A DNA stretch of 64,000 bases from Haloarcula regularis (GCF_029338315.1 NZ_CP119794.1:1240001-1304000), one strand, 5' to 3'; positions 51,388 to 61,013 are shown, counted from the stretch's first letter. Numbers and translations are program-made. Notes: generated by a model not told the origin, from the sequence alone.

Positions 51388-52449
51388 ATGAGACGCCGGA
51401 ACTTCCTCTCGGCGGCGGGTGCGGCCGTCGCGACGACCGTCGCCGGGTGTAGCGGCATCGTGGGACAGACCGAATCGGACGACGGACGGACGCTCGTCGT
51501 CGGCACCTACAGCGCGTTCATCGACGCGCCCTCGACGAGCCCCGGTGCGTGGCTCAAAGAGCAGTTCGAGGCCGAGTTCGACGCGCGACTGGTCTGGCAG
51601 ACCCCGGAAAACGAGGTGAACCACTACATCGAGCGCCAGGCCGCCGGGGTGGACACCGAGACGGACGTCTACGTCGGCCTCACCGTCGACGACCTGGTCC
51701 GGATCGACCGGGAGCTCGAGGAGGGGCTGTTCGCGGCGGCCGACGACGTTGACGGGACCGACGGCGTCAAGTCCAGCCTCTCGTTCGACCCCCAGAACCG
51801 CGCCGTGCCCTACGACACCGGCTACGTCAGCCTCGTCTACGACGGCACGACCATGACGGCCCCCGAGACGTTCGACGGCCTGCTCGAATCGGCGTACGCC
51901 GGGGACCTCATCGCCCAGAACCCGGCGAGTTCGGCGACGGGGCGGGCGTTCCTCCTGCACACTGTCTCGGAGTTCGGCCCGGACGGCTACCTGGACTACT
52001 GGGCGGACCTCCAGGCGAACGACGTGCGGGTGCTGGGCTCGTGGAGCGACGCCTACAGCGCGTGGTCCTCGGGCGAGGCCCCGATGGTCGTCTCGTACTC
52101 GACCGACCAGGTCTACGCCGACCGCAACGACGCGGACCTCCAGAAACACCAGGTCCGGTTCCCGAACGACCAGGGCTATGCCAACCCCGAGGGGATGGCC
52201 GTCTTCGCGGACGCCAACGAACCCGACCTGGCCCGAGAGTTCCTCTCGTTCATGCTCCGGCCCGAGGTCCAGGGCGAGATCGCGGTCCGGAACGTCGCCT
52301 TCCCGGCGACCGAGGACGCACAGCTGCCCGACGACTACGCAAGTCTGGCCCACGAACCGCCGGAGCCGGTGACCTTCACCTACGACGACCTCGCCGGCAA
52401 CGTCGGGACCTGGATCGACGACTGGGAACGGCAGTTCGCCGAGAACTGA
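51388..52449 (+). CDS. tbpA: ABC transporter substrate-binding lipoprotein, thiamine type
   Basis: 353 residues. Tat signal RRRNFLSAAGAAVATTVAGC with lipobox and a short linker. The mature part is a periplasmic-binding fold: VVGTYSAFID, WQTPENEVNHYIERQAAG, DVYVGLTVDDL, VPYDTGYVSLVYD, NPASSATGRAFLLHTV and VVSYSTDQVYADRN. This is the ThiB/TbpA pattern, close to iron-binding relatives. The permease and ATPase follow directly. Thiamine or a pyrimidine precursor is the likely substrate. Confidence 0.88.
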   Translation: MRRRNFLSAAGAAVATTVAGCSGIVGQTESDDGRTLVVGTYSAFIDAPSTSPGAWLKEQFEAEFDARLVWQTPENEVNHYIERQAAGVDTETDVYVGLTVDDLVRIDRELEEGLFAAADDVDGTDGVKSSLSFDPQNRAVPYDTGYVSLVYDGTTMTAPETFDGLLESAYAGDLIAQNPASSATGRAFLLHTVSEFGPDGYLDYWADLQANDVRVLGSWSDAYSAWSSGEAPMVVSYSTDQVYADRNDADLQKHQVRFPNDQGYANPEGMAVFADANEPDLAREFLSFMLRPEVQGEIAVRNVAFPATEDAQLPDDYASLAHEPPEPVTFTYDDLAGNVGTWIDDWERQFAEN

Positions 52450-52453
52450 CGCC

Positions 52454-54303
52454 GTGGCTGGGACCGACGCGGTCGACGGCGACGGGGGCGCGACGCAGGA
52501 GCGGCGCGGTACCTCCGGGTTGATTGACCGGGTCCGGGCGAGCGCCCGCGAGGTCGCCGAGCGACACGCCCTGCCGATATGCGCGGCCGGGACCGTCCTG
52601 CTGTTGCTCGCCATCTTCTACTACCCGGTGGCGACGGTGTTCAGAGAGAGCGTCGTCGTCGACGGGCGGGCGACCCTGTCGGTGTTCTGGGCCGTCCTCG
52701 CCGACCCGTTCTACTTCGGCGAGCTCGCGCGGGTGCTGACCGGGACGCCGCCGTCGGTGGTGCTCGACAGCCTCCTGTCGGGCGACCCCCGCCTGGGCGT
52801 CGTCGGCTTCACGGCCTACCAGGCGGCGCTCTCCTCGGTCGCCAGCGTCGCGCTCGGCCTGCCGGCGGCGTACCTGCTGTCGCGCTACGAGTTCCCCGGC
52901 CGGCGGACGCTGCGGTCGCTGACCATCCTCCCGTTCGTCCTCCCCTCGATCATGGTGGCGGTGGGGTTCGTCGCGACGTTCGGGCAGAACGGGACGCTGA
53001 ATACCGTGCTGCGCTCGGCCTCGGACAGGTCGACCTGCTCTTTTCGCTGGAGGCCGTCGTCGTCGCCCACGCGTTCTACAACGCGCCGCTGGTCGCGCGG
53101 GTGACGACGGCCGCCTGGGAGTCCGTCGACGCCAGCGCCGTCGAGACGGCTCGCAGTCTCGGAGCGTCACCGACCCGGGCCTTCTGTGACGTGGTGGCGC
53201 CCCAGATATACCCGGCCGTAGTCCTGGGGACCGTGCTGACCTTCGTGTTCACCTTCGGGACCTTCCCCATCGTCCTCGCGCTCGGGGGGTTCGAACTCGC
53301 GACCGTGGAGGTGTTCGTCTACCGCCTCGTCCGGGACCTAGAGTACGCCGAGGCTGCCGCGCTGGCGCTCGTGGAGCTCGGCATCTCGCTGGCGCTGCTG
53401 TACGCCTACCTCCGCTACGAGGCGCGCCACACCGTCGCCGCCGAGGGGATTCGGCCGCTCCCGCGACGGCCGCTGCGCCCACCGTCGCTGTCGGTCCGGG
53501 AACTCGCGCCGCGGGTCGGCCTCGCCCTCTATGTCGTCGTCGCGCTGGCGGTGTTCGTCGCGCCCATCGCGAGCATGGTCTACGCGAGCCTCACCGGGCC
53601 GACCGGCCCGACGCTGGCCCACTACGAGTTCCTGCTCGAGCGCCAGGTCTCGGGAGCGTCCTTCCAGGTCCAGCCGTGGGACGCCGTCCGGAACTCGCTG
53701 CTGTTCGCCGGCGCGGCGCTCGCGGTGGCGCTCCCCATGGGCGTCGTCGTCGCCGTGCTCACGACGCGTCGCTACCGGGGGCGGAAGGTGCTCGACGCCG
53801 TGGCGATGGCCCCGCTGGCGGTGTCGGGCATCGTCGTCGGCCTGGGCCTCCTCCGTGGACTGGTCTTCGGCGTCGAGGTCGGCGGGACGCGGGTCGCTGT
53901 CGGTGGTGCACTGGCCATCGTGGCCGCCCACGCCGTCGCGGGCTACCCGTTCGTCGTTCGCACCGTCGCGCCCGGGCTGGCGGGGCTGGACCGCTCGCTG
54001 GTCGAGTCCGCGCGGGCGCTCGGCGCGTCGCGGGCACGCGTGCTCGCTGACATCGAGCTCCCGCTCGTCTGGCCGGCCGTCGTCGCCGGCGCGGCCTTCG
54101 CCGTCGCCATCTCCATCGGCGAGTTCTCGGCGACGGTGGTGCTGGCCTCGGGCACCAGCCAGTTCACGATGCCCATCGCCATCGAGCGGTTCATCGGCCG
54201 GCGACTCGGTCCCGCGACGGCGATGGGCGTCGTCCTGCTCGTCGTCACGAGCGCGAGCTTCCTCGTCATCGACCACCTGGGGGGTGAGACGGATGCCTTC
54301 TGA
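52454..54303 (+). pseudogene. thiP: ABC permease (ThiP-like, two-domain), frameshifted
   Basis: Starts GTG 52454. The first half carries TM1-4 (AGTVLLLLAIFYYPV ... LSRYEFPGRRTLRSLTILPFVLPSIMVAVGFVATFGQNG) and loses frame at about 53006-53020. The -1 continuation ALGLGQVDLLFSLEAVVVAHAFYNAPLVARV runs with two EAA loops (AARSLGASPTRAF-like, ALGASRARVLADI) to 54303. One missing base restores a single ~616-residue permease with two permease domains. The ATPase start overlaps its stop by 11 nt. Confidence 0.87.
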
Positions 54304-55348
54304 GAGGGGCCCGCCGGCCGTCGAGCTCGAGGGTGTCACCAAGCGCTACGGCGGGACGACGGCCGTCGACGACGTCTCGCTGGCCGTCGAGAAGGGCGAG
54401 TTCTTCACGCTCGTCGGCCCCTCGGGCTGCGGGAAGACGACGACGCTGCGCCTGCTCGCGGGGTTCGAGGCCCCGACGGAGGGGACGGTCCGCTTTGGCG
54501 GACAGGACGTGGCCGGCGTCCCGCCGGAGGACCGGGACGTCGGCGTCGTCTTCCAGAGCTACGCGCTGTTCCCGCACATGACCGTCCGCGAGAACGTCGC
54601 CTACGGCCTCAACTTCGCCGACCCGCCCGGCGGCGTCGCCACGGAGCGACGCGTCGCCGACCTGCTCGATCTGGTGGATCTCTCGGGCATGGCCGACCGC
54701 GACCCCGACACGCTCTCAGGGGGCCAGCAACAGCGGGTCGCCATGGCCCGAGCGCTCGCGCCGGGGCCGGACGTCCTCCTGCTCGACGAGCCGATGAGTG
54801 CCCTCGACGCGAAACTCCGGGAGCGGCTGCGGGTGCAGGTGCGCGAGATCCAGGAGGAACTCGGCATCACGACGATTTATGTCACCCACGACCAGGAGGA
54901 GGCGCTGGCCGTCTCCGACCGGGTGGCGGTGTTGCGAGCGGGACGACCGGAGCAGGTGGGGACGCCGCGGACCGTCTACCGGGAGCCAGCGACCGAGTTC
55001 GTCGCCGAGTTCGTCGGCGACAACAACGTCTTCACCGGCGAGGTCCGCGACGTCGTGGACGGCGTGGCGACAGTCGCCGTCGGCGGCGAGCAACTGTCGA
55101 TAGCGGTCGCAGACGACGTCGCACCGGGCGACAGCGTTACCGTCTGTGTGCGCCCGGAACGACTCTCGCTCGCGGGCGAGGAGAACAGACTCTCGGGGCC
55201 GGTCCGGAGCGCGGAGTTCCTCGGCGGGACGACCAGGGTGCGGGTGGGCTGGGGCGAGCGGGAACTGCTGGTCCGCACCGAGGACCCACCGTCGGGGACC
55301 GTCTGTGTCGGGTTCGATCCCTGCGACGCCCACGTTCTGCCGGAGTGA
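54293..55348 (+). CDS. ABC transporter ATPase (ThiQ/PotA-like) with TOBE domain
   Basis: 351 residues. Walker A is GPSGCGKTTT, Q-loop VVFQSYALFPHMTVRENVAYGL, signature LSGGQQQRVAMARAL, Walker B VLLLDEPMSALD, H-loop TIYVTHDQEEAL. The C-terminal ~115 residues are a TOBE-type regulatory domain (FTGEVRDVVDG ... VCVRPERLSLAGEE). It energises uptake through the permease encoded upstream. Thiamine type is inferred from the binding protein. Confidence 0.94.
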   Translation: MPSERGPPAVELEGVTKRYGGTTAVDDVSLAVEKGEFFTLVGPSGCGKTTTLRLLAGFEAPTEGTVRFGGQDVAGVPPEDRDVGVVFQSYALFPHMTVRENVAYGLNFADPPGGVATERRVADLLDLVDLSGMADRDPDTLSGGQQQRVAMARALAPGPDVLLLDEPMSALDAKLRERLRVQVREIQEELGITTIYVTHDQEEALAVSDRVAVLRAGRPEQVGTPRTVYREPATEFVAEFVGDNNVFTGEVRDVVDGVATVAVGGEQLSIAVADDVAPGDSVTVCVRPERLSLAGEENRLSGPVRSAEFLGGTTRVRVGWGERELLVRTEDPPSGTVCVGFDPCDAHVLPE

Positions 55349-55354
55349 GCGGGG

Positions 55355-55642
55355 TCAGTCGTCAGCAGCCGTCAGTCCGGTCTCGGCCTCTGGAGCGTGG
55401 ACCGCCACCGCTTCCCCGCCCTCGACGTCGACGACGTACCCCTCGTACTCGAAGTCCAAGCGCGTACCGTCGGTCGCTGCCAGCCGGTTCAACGCGTCGA
55501 CCGGAACGACCGTCTCGAGCGGGTCGAGGTCGTCGACGTCGGCGTTCGCGGCGTCGGCCACGGCGCTGACGATCGAGACCGCCGGTGAGAGTTCAGTGCC
55601 GTCCAGTGCTCGACGCTCCACTACACCTCGGGAGGGATTCAT
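55355..55642 (-). CDS. single-domain HalOD1 protein
   Basis: 95 residues from MNPSRGVVERRALDG. The HalOD1 output-domain pattern is clear: ELSPAVSIVSAVADAANADVDDLDPLETVVPVDALNRLA followed by RLDFEYEGYVVDVEGGEAVAVHA. Such domains are common in haloarchaeal signalling proteins; stand-alone ones are of unknown role. It is convergent with the ABC ATPase, 6 nt apart. Confidence 0.92.
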   Translation of the reverse strand: MNPSRGVVERRALDGTELSPAVSIVSAVADAANADVDDLDPLETVVPVDALNRLAATDGTRLDFEYEGYVVDVEGGEAVAVHAPEAETGLTAADD

Positions 55643-55665
55643 GTGGAGATATAGTAAACAAATGT

Positions 55666-55674
55666 ACATAAAAC
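55666..55674 (-). promoter_or_regulatory. TATA element of the HalOD1 gene
   Basis: The minus strand reads GTTTTATGT here, 24-32 nt before the start codon at 55642, inside an AT-rich island (55641-55690) that stands out from the GC-rich context. Leaderless transcription is likely. Confidence 0.6.
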
Positions 55675-55804
55675 TTGTCTCTGAAATGAACGTATCGCGC
55701 CCACGAAGGCAACAGATACGGCCCGGCTGGGCCCGGCAGGCCGACGCGACCGGTCCCCGTGACACCGGAATTCAAGTCTCTCGCCCGCCTGAGAGACAGT
55801 ACCC

Positions 55805-56902
55805 GTGCCACGCACACGTCGACGGTTCCTCGCGACGGGACTGGCTGGCCTCGGGGGCTGTCTCGGTTCCGGCCGGGACTCGACGGCCGACTGCCCCCCG
55901 TCGGTCGGGACGGACGGACAGCACCGCCTCGGCTTCGTCGGGGACGTGATGCTCGGGCGAGGCGTCGACGAGCGGTGGGACGGGCGCGACCCGGTCGACG
56001 TGTGGGGCGACACCGCCGGTCGGCTTCGTGCCCTCGACGGCCTCTTTCTCAACCTCGAGTGTTGCGTCTCGGCCCGCGGCGAGCGCCACCCGGGCCGGAC
56101 CTACTACTTCCGTGCCGGCCCGGAGTGGGCCGTCCCCGCGCTGGCCGAGGTCGGCACCAGTTTCGCCGGCCTCGCGAACAACCACGTCCTCGACTACGGG
56201 CCCGTCGCGCTACAGGACACGCTCGAGCACCTCGATGACGACGGGATACCGACGGCCGGGGCGGGCGACACGCGGCGGGCTGCCTTCGCGCCGACGGTGG
56301 TCGGGGCGGGTGACCTCGACGTGGCCGTCGTCGCGCTGACCGACCAGGCGCCGCTGTACGCGGCCTGCGCCAACAGCCCCGGCGCCGCCTACGTCCCCCT
56401 CGACCCCAACAATCCGCTGACCCGCCAGTGGGTCGGGGACGCGCTGGCACGCGCCCGCGCAGCCGATCCGGACCTCGTCGTCGCCTCGCTGCACTGGGGG
56501 CCAAACTGGGTCGTCGAACCCTCGGCCACGCAGCAGGCGTTCGCCCGCTGGCTTGTCGACAACGGCGTCGACGTCGTCCACGGCCACAGCGCCCACGTCG
56601 TCCAGGGCGTCGAGGTGTACCGGGGCCGCCCCATCGTCTACGACGCCGGCGACTTCGTCGACGACTACCTCGTCAAGCCGGACCTGCACAACGACCGGTC
56701 GTTCCTGTTCGAGCTCGTCGTCGCCGACGGGACGCTGGACGCGCTGGAGCTAGCTCCAGTCGAAATTGTGGATGCGCAGGTGACCCGGGCCGGCGCGGAC
56801 GCGGCGGCGTGGCTCCGCGAGCGAATGCGACAGCTGTCGTCCCCGTTCGGGTCGTCGTTCACCCGGGCGGGCGAGGGCCTCAGACTCCCGCTGTCGTGTT
56901 GA
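55805..56902 (+). CDS. CapA-family lipoprotein (metallophosphatase-like)
   Basis: 365 residues from GTG 55805. Tat signal with lipobox (RRRFLATGLAGLGGC). CapA/PgsA-type segments: RLGFVGDVMLGRGVDER, FLNLECCVSARGERHPG, FAGLANNHVLDYGP, VVASLHWGPNWV and DVVHGHSAHVVQGVEVYRGRPIVYDAGDFVDDY. These form a calcineurin-like metal site. Bacterial relatives make poly-gamma-glutamate capsules; here it is likely surface-anchored but of unknown substrate. Confidence 0.92.
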   Translation: MPRTRRRFLATGLAGLGGCLGSGRDSTADCPPSVGTDGQHRLGFVGDVMLGRGVDERWDGRDPVDVWGDTAGRLRALDGLFLNLECCVSARGERHPGRTYYFRAGPEWAVPALAEVGTSFAGLANNHVLDYGPVALQDTLEHLDDDGIPTAGAGDTRRAAFAPTVVGAGDLDVAVVALTDQAPLYAACANSPGAAYVPLDPNNPLTRQWVGDALARARAADPDLVVASLHWGPNWVVEPSATQQAFARWLVDNGVDVVHGHSAHVVQGVEVYRGRPIVYDAGDFVDDYLVKPDLHNDRSFLFELVVADGTLDALELAPVEIVDAQVTRAGADAAAWLRERMRQLSSPFGSSFTRAGEGLRLPLSC

Positions 56903-56959
56903 ACCCGGTGCGAGGAACTATCACGGAACCCATTTAGGTTCCAGCCCCGTGTTTCCGGT

Positions 56960-57571
56960 ATGAACTACGACGACGCGCTCGACAGAGCCTACGACGTACT
57001 GCCCGACCAGCCCCGGGAAAGCGGCGAACGCCTCAAGATCCCAGACCCGGAGGGACAGACCGACGGCGCCTTTACGCGCCTGACTAACCTCGGGGCCATC
57101 GCCGACGCGCTCTCGCGTGACCCCCAGCACCTCCACCGCAGCATCCAGCGCGAGTTCGGGACAAACGGCCAGTTCGACGGCCGCGAGGCCCGCTACAACG
57201 GGTCGTTCGACACCGCGGACTTCCAGGCGGCCGTCGACGCCTACGTCGCCGAGTACGTCACCTGCTCGGAGTGTGGGCTCCCCGACACCGTCCTCAAGAC
57301 CGAGGACGGCGTGGACATGCTGCGCTGCCAGGCCTGTGGGGCCTTCCGCCCGGTCTCGAAGGGCGCGAGCAAGCAGACACAGCAGGAGCGCCCGACCCTC
57401 GAGGAGGGCGAGACCTACGAGGTCAAGATCACCGGCACCGGCCGGGAGGGCGACGGCGTCGCAGAGAAGGGCAAGTACACAATCTTCGTCTCCGGTGCTC
57501 AGGAGGGCCAGGTGGTCAACGCCTACATCGAGAGCATCAGCGGGACGCTCGCGTTCGGTCGCGTCCAGTAG
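56960..57571 (+). CDS. translation initiation factor aIF2 beta with C-terminal TRAM domain
   Basis: 203 residues. An aIF2-beta-like core: ALSRDPQHLHRSIQREFGTNGQFDG, then the zinc ribbon CSECGLPDTVLKTEDGVDMLRCQACGAF. The last ~65 residues are a TRAM/OB domain (EEGETYEVKITGTGREGDGVAEKGKYTIFVSGAQEGQVVNAYI). The fusion is a haloarchaeal trait. The core would help aIF2 select tRNAi-Met; TRAM adds RNA binding. Confidence 0.92.
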   Translation: MNYDDALDRAYDVLPDQPRESGERLKIPDPEGQTDGAFTRLTNLGAIADALSRDPQHLHRSIQREFGTNGQFDGREARYNGSFDTADFQAAVDAYVAEYVTCSECGLPDTVLKTEDGVDMLRCQACGAFRPVSKGASKQTQQERPTLEEGETYEVKITGTGREGDGVAEKGKYTIFVSGAQEGQVVNAYIESISGTLAFGRVQ

Positions 57572-57630
57572 ACTTCCAGTCGGCGGTTTTCGACCGAAAG
57601 CACTTACGGGAGCCACGACGAGCGCCTGCC

Positions 57631-58042
57631 ATGGGTCGGGATAGCGGCGAGACGGGACTGTACGTCGTCGCGGCGCTGGCGCTGGGGCTCGGTGCCGTCC
57701 ACGTGGTCACCGGGGCAGTCGAAACACTGGCGACGTCCGGCACGGCGCCCCTCGTCCTCGCGGTCGGGCGGACACTGCTGGGACTGCTGCTCCTCCCGGC
57801 AGGCGTCGGGATCGCACGCCGTCGGGCCTGGGCGCTGGGTCGGCGTCACCGCGTTCGGCGGCATCGGCGTCCTCCAGATACTGCCGCTCCTGGCTGGTGC
57901 GACGCTCGCCGTCCCCCTGGCGGGCGTCGTGCTTTCGACTGGTGCCTCGCTGTATCTCCTGCTGGCCGGCGAGGCGTTCGGAGCCGACGACGACGGCCGG
58001 GCGCTGACCGAGGACACGAACCCCCACGAGTTCGTCCGGTGA
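57631..58042 (+). pseudogene. haloarchaeal membrane protein, frameshifted
   Basis: Starts MGRDSGETGLYVVAALALGLGAVHVVTG at 57631. After RRRAWALG the frame slips +1 near 57835-57845. The continuation VGVTAFGGIGVLQILPLLAGATLAVPLAGVVLSTG ... is again hydrophobic and ends at 58042 in ALTEDTNPHEFVR. Corrected, it is ~135 residues with four helices. No family recognised. Confidence 0.7.
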
Positions 58043-58060
58043 CCGGGACCGACGCCGGCC

Positions 58061-58990
58061 TCACGCCCAGAGGTCGGTCGAGAGGTACCGCTCGCCGGTG
58101 TCGGGGAGGACCACGACGACCGTCTCATCGGGGTTGTCGGTGGCGTACTCGGTGGCCGCGTGGAGCGCCGCGCCCGACGAGATGCCCACCAGCAGGCCCG
58201 CCTCGCGAGCGAGTCGGCGGGCGGCCTCGATGGCGTCGGTCTTGCTCGCGGTCCGAACCTCGTCGAGAAGGTCGGTCCGGAGGACGTCCGGGACGAACCC
58301 CGGCCCGATGCCCTGGATCTCGTGGCTGTCGGGGTCGTCGTTAGAGAGCAGTTGCGAGGACGCGGGTTCGACAGCGACGGACGTGAGGTCGGCGCCCTCG
58401 TCTTCCTCGATGTACTCGGAGATGCCGGTTATCGTCCCGCCGGTGCCGACGCCGGCGACGACGGCGTCGACGGCCCCGTCGGTCTGGGACCAGATCTCGG
58501 GGCCGGTGGTCTCGCGGTGGGCGCGCGGGTTGGCCTCGTTCTCGAACTGCCGGGCCCGAACCGCGTCCTCGGCGCTGGCGAGTTCGTTCGCCCGCTCGAT
58601 GGCGCCGCCCATCCCGTCGTCGGCCGGCGTCAGGTCGAGGTCGGCCCCCAGCGCCGAGAGGAGGCGGCGCCGTTCCTCGCTCATCGACTCGGGCATGGTC
58701 AGCACGCAGTCGTAGTCGCGGGCGGCACAGACCGCCGCGAGGCCGATGCCGGTGTTGCCGCTGGTCGCCTCGACGACGGTGCCGTCCTCTGGCAGGGCCC
58801 CGGACTCGGCGGCCGCCTCGACCATGTACAGCGCGATGCGGTCCTTGACCGAGTACGGGTTGGCGGCCTCGACCTTGCCAAGCAGGTTGTCGGCGAAGGA
58901 ATCGAGACAGACCAGCGGCGTCTCACCGACGAGGTCGGTCACGCTAGACGCGACTTTGCTGGCCTGCGCGCGATCTGCGAACGACTGCAT
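58061..58990 (-). CDS. cysK: cysteine synthase (O-acetylserine sulfhydrylase type)
   Basis: 309 residues. The PLP lysine is in NPYSVKDRIALYM. The SGNTGIGLA substrate loop, GGTITGISEYI and the C-terminal GISSGAALHAATEYA are conserved. Product is L-cysteine from O-acetylserine (or O-phosphoserine in some archaea) and sulfide. It is divergent from a small DUF7557-like gene. Confidence 0.95.
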   Translation of the reverse strand: MQSFADRAQASKVASSVTDLVGETPLVCLDSFADNLLGKVEAANPYSVKDRIALYMVEAAAESGALPEDGTVVEATSGNTGIGLAAVCAARDYDCVLTMPESMSEERRRLLSALGADLDLTPADDGMGGAIERANELASAEDAVRARQFENEANPRAHRETTGPEIWSQTDGAVDAVVAGVGTGGTITGISEYIEEDEGADLTSVAVEPASSQLLSNDDPDSHEIQGIGPGFVPDVLRTDLLDEVRTASKTDAIEAARRLAREAGLLVGISSGAALHAATEYATDNPDETVVVVLPDTGERYLSTDLWA

Positions 58991-59033
58991 ACACCCGCAG
59001 TTGGCCGGTCGGACAGGTGAAGATAGACCCCAA

Positions 59034-59092
59034 ATACTGAGGGTAACGGAACGATTTACTCACCTCCGAGTATCAATAAGTTTACATATATT
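59034..59092. promoter_or_regulatory. divergent promoter region with inverted repeats
   Basis: ATACTGAGG (59034-59042) faces CCTCCGAGTAT (59063-59073), and TACTC/GAGTA (59057-59072) lies inside it. TTTACATATATT (59081-59092) is a TATA box ~20-31 nt before ATG 59112. The other direction serves cysK. Confidence 0.45.
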
Positions 59093-59111
59093 CCGCACCT
59101 CGATACAGTCG

Positions 59112-59240
59112 ATGCCCGAGATAACCGTATCAGACGGCCTGTACCGCCAACTCGAAGCGGCCTCGCTGGGGAAGTCCCAGGAGGAGACGCTGTGGGCGAT
59201 GGTGTACCAGTTCAACCGGCGGAACAGTCCGAGCGAATAG
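59112..59240 (+). CDS. 42-residue DUF7557-like protein
   Basis: MPEITVSDGLYRQLEAASLGKSQEETLWAMVYQFNRRNSPSE. It resembles the N-terminal half of haloarchaeal ribbon-helix-helix-like microproteins: a strand IT-VSD-LY, then a helix. Its own strong TATA box supports expression. Function unknown. Confidence 0.6.
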   Translation: MPEITVSDGLYRQLEAASLGKSQEETLWAMVYQFNRRNSPSE

Positions 59241-59345
59241 CCCCGGTGCCGCGGTGTTTCTCCCCGGCGACGTTCGCGCGTCAGGTTCGGTCAGTCCACT
59301 CCTCAGGTTGGAGAGTCCGACAGCGACGTCGTTGGTCCAGTGCGT

Positions 59346-60047
59346 TCAGCTGTCCACCACCTCGATGAGGTCCGGCGAGTCGTTGGCGGGACTGTTGACC
59401 GCCGTCGAGACGGGGTAGGTCCGCATCGGCCCGTCGTAGGGGTCCAGCAGCTGGGCCGCCTCGTCGACCGACCCGTGGAGCCAGGTTTCCTCCTCGTCCG
59501 GGTCCAGGACGACGGCCATCCGGTGGTGGAGGTCGGCGACCGCCTCGTTCGGGTCGGTGGTGACGATGGTGAACGTCTCCACGACGTCGTCCTGGCCGCC
59601 GCCGGCGCCGCTCCCGCCGAACTCGCCGAGGCCGGTCTGGCGCTGTGGCGGTTCCCACCGCTCGTAGAGCCCGGCCATCGCGAAGGGCGCGTCGTCCGGC
59701 AGACAGACGCGGTACGGCTGTTTCCCGCCCTCCTCGCTCACCCACTCGTAGAAGCCGTCGGCCGGGACGAGACAGCGCCGGGACGCGTAGGCGTCGGCAA
59801 AGGACCGCTTCCGCGAGAGCGTCTCCGCGCGAGCGTTGATGTAGCCGTGGTCCGAGCGGTCGTCGGCCCACGACGGGACCAGGCCCCACTCCATGCGCTG
59901 GATGGTGTCGTCGGCCTCGCTGGCGACGACGGGCAGCGACTGGCTCGGCGCCGCGTTGTACCGGGGCTCGAAGTCGAAGGCGAACGTGGCGTCGAACCGC
60001 GCCTCAACGTCGGCGGGTGGGGCGAACAGGCTGTAGCGGCCACACAT
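59346..60047 (-). CDS. SRAP (HMCES/YedK) abasic-site processing protein
   Basis: 233 residues starting with the catalytic Cys2 (MCGRYSL). The longer frame is rejected because processing exposes Cys2. Conserved parts: YNAAPSQSLPVV, MEWGLVPSWADD, INARAETLSRKRSF, RRCLVPADGFYEW and the His in DLHHRMAVVL. It crosslinks to abasic sites in ssDNA. Confidence 0.95.
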   Translation of the reverse strand: MCGRYSLFAPPADVEARFDATFAFDFEPRYNAAPSQSLPVVASEADDTIQRMEWGLVPSWADDRSDHGYINARAETLSRKRSFADAYASRRCLVPADGFYEWVSEEGGKQPYRVCLPDDAPFAMAGLYERWEPPQRQTGLGEFGGSGAGGGQDDVVETFTIVTTDPNEAVADLHHRMAVVLDPDEEETWLHGSVDEAAQLLDPYDGPMRTYPVSTAVNSPANDSPDLIEVVDS

Positions 60048-60124
60048 ACGCGAGGAGAGGGGCGCGCGGAGCAAAAACCCACGCCGGGGACCAACAGTTT
60101 GCGCGTCCGGGTCGACCTCCCGAT

Positions 60125-61010
60125 ATGGAGACCCGCCCACTCGGTGCCACCGGACACGAGAGTACCGTCGTGACCTTCGGCACCATCGCCCTGAACTGGC
60201 TCGAACAGGAGGGCGCCAACCAGATGGTCGAGCACGTGCTGGACTACGGCGTCAACCACTTCGACGTCGCGCCGACCTACGGCGACGCGGAGCTGAAACT
60301 CGGACCGAAGCTCCGCCAGTACCGCGACGACATATTTCTCGGCTGCAAGACCCAGGAGCGCGACTACGACGGCGCCCGCCGGAAAGCTGGACCTGTCGCT
60401 CACCCGCATGGGCATCGAGAAGATCGACCTCTACCAGGTCCACGGCCTCGAGTACGAGTCGGAACTCGAGGCGATCACCGCCGAGGACGGCGCCCTGGCG
60501 GCCGTCCGCGACGCCAGAGACGAGGGGCTCGTCGACCACATCGGCCTGACGAGCCACGGCGATCCGGACCTCATCAAGGCGGCCATCGAGCGCATCGACG
60601 ACCTGGAGACGGTGATGTTCCCGCTGAATCCCGTCGTCGCCGCGAAGGGGGACGCCGAACACGACTACGAGGGCGTTCTGGAACTGGCCGAGGAGCACGA
60701 CGTCGGCACGCTCGGCATCAAGGCCTTCGCGAAGGGGCCGTGGCCGCCCGAGTCCGAACGCTACGAGGAGGACCGGCCGTTCGCGAACTGGTACGAACCG
60801 GTCGCCCGCCCCGACGAGATCCGCGAGCGCTTCGACTTCGCGGCCGCCCGGGGCCTGACCAGCGTCGTCTCGCCGGGCGACCCGAAGCTGGTCTCGATGG
60901 TGCTTGACGCCGCCGACCGCTACGACGGGATGGACGAGGCCACCCAGCGCTCCGTCGTGGAGGCCGCCCGCCACGACGACAGCCCGGTGCCCGAGCAACT
61001 GCACCACTGA
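60125..61010 (+). pseudogene. aldo/keto reductase, frameshifted
   Basis: From METRPLGATGHESTVVTFGTIALN the AKR fold begins: VNHFDVAPTYGDAELKLGPKL, FLGCKTQERDYDGARRK. The frame slips near 60380-60386 (an extra base in GGAAAGC). The +1 continuation LDLSLTRMGIEKIDLYQVHGLEYE ... VDHIGLTSHGD ... GIKAFAKGPW runs to 61010. Corrected length ~295 residues. NADPH-dependent carbonyl reduction is expected. Confidence 0.85.
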
Positions 61011-61013
61011 CCC

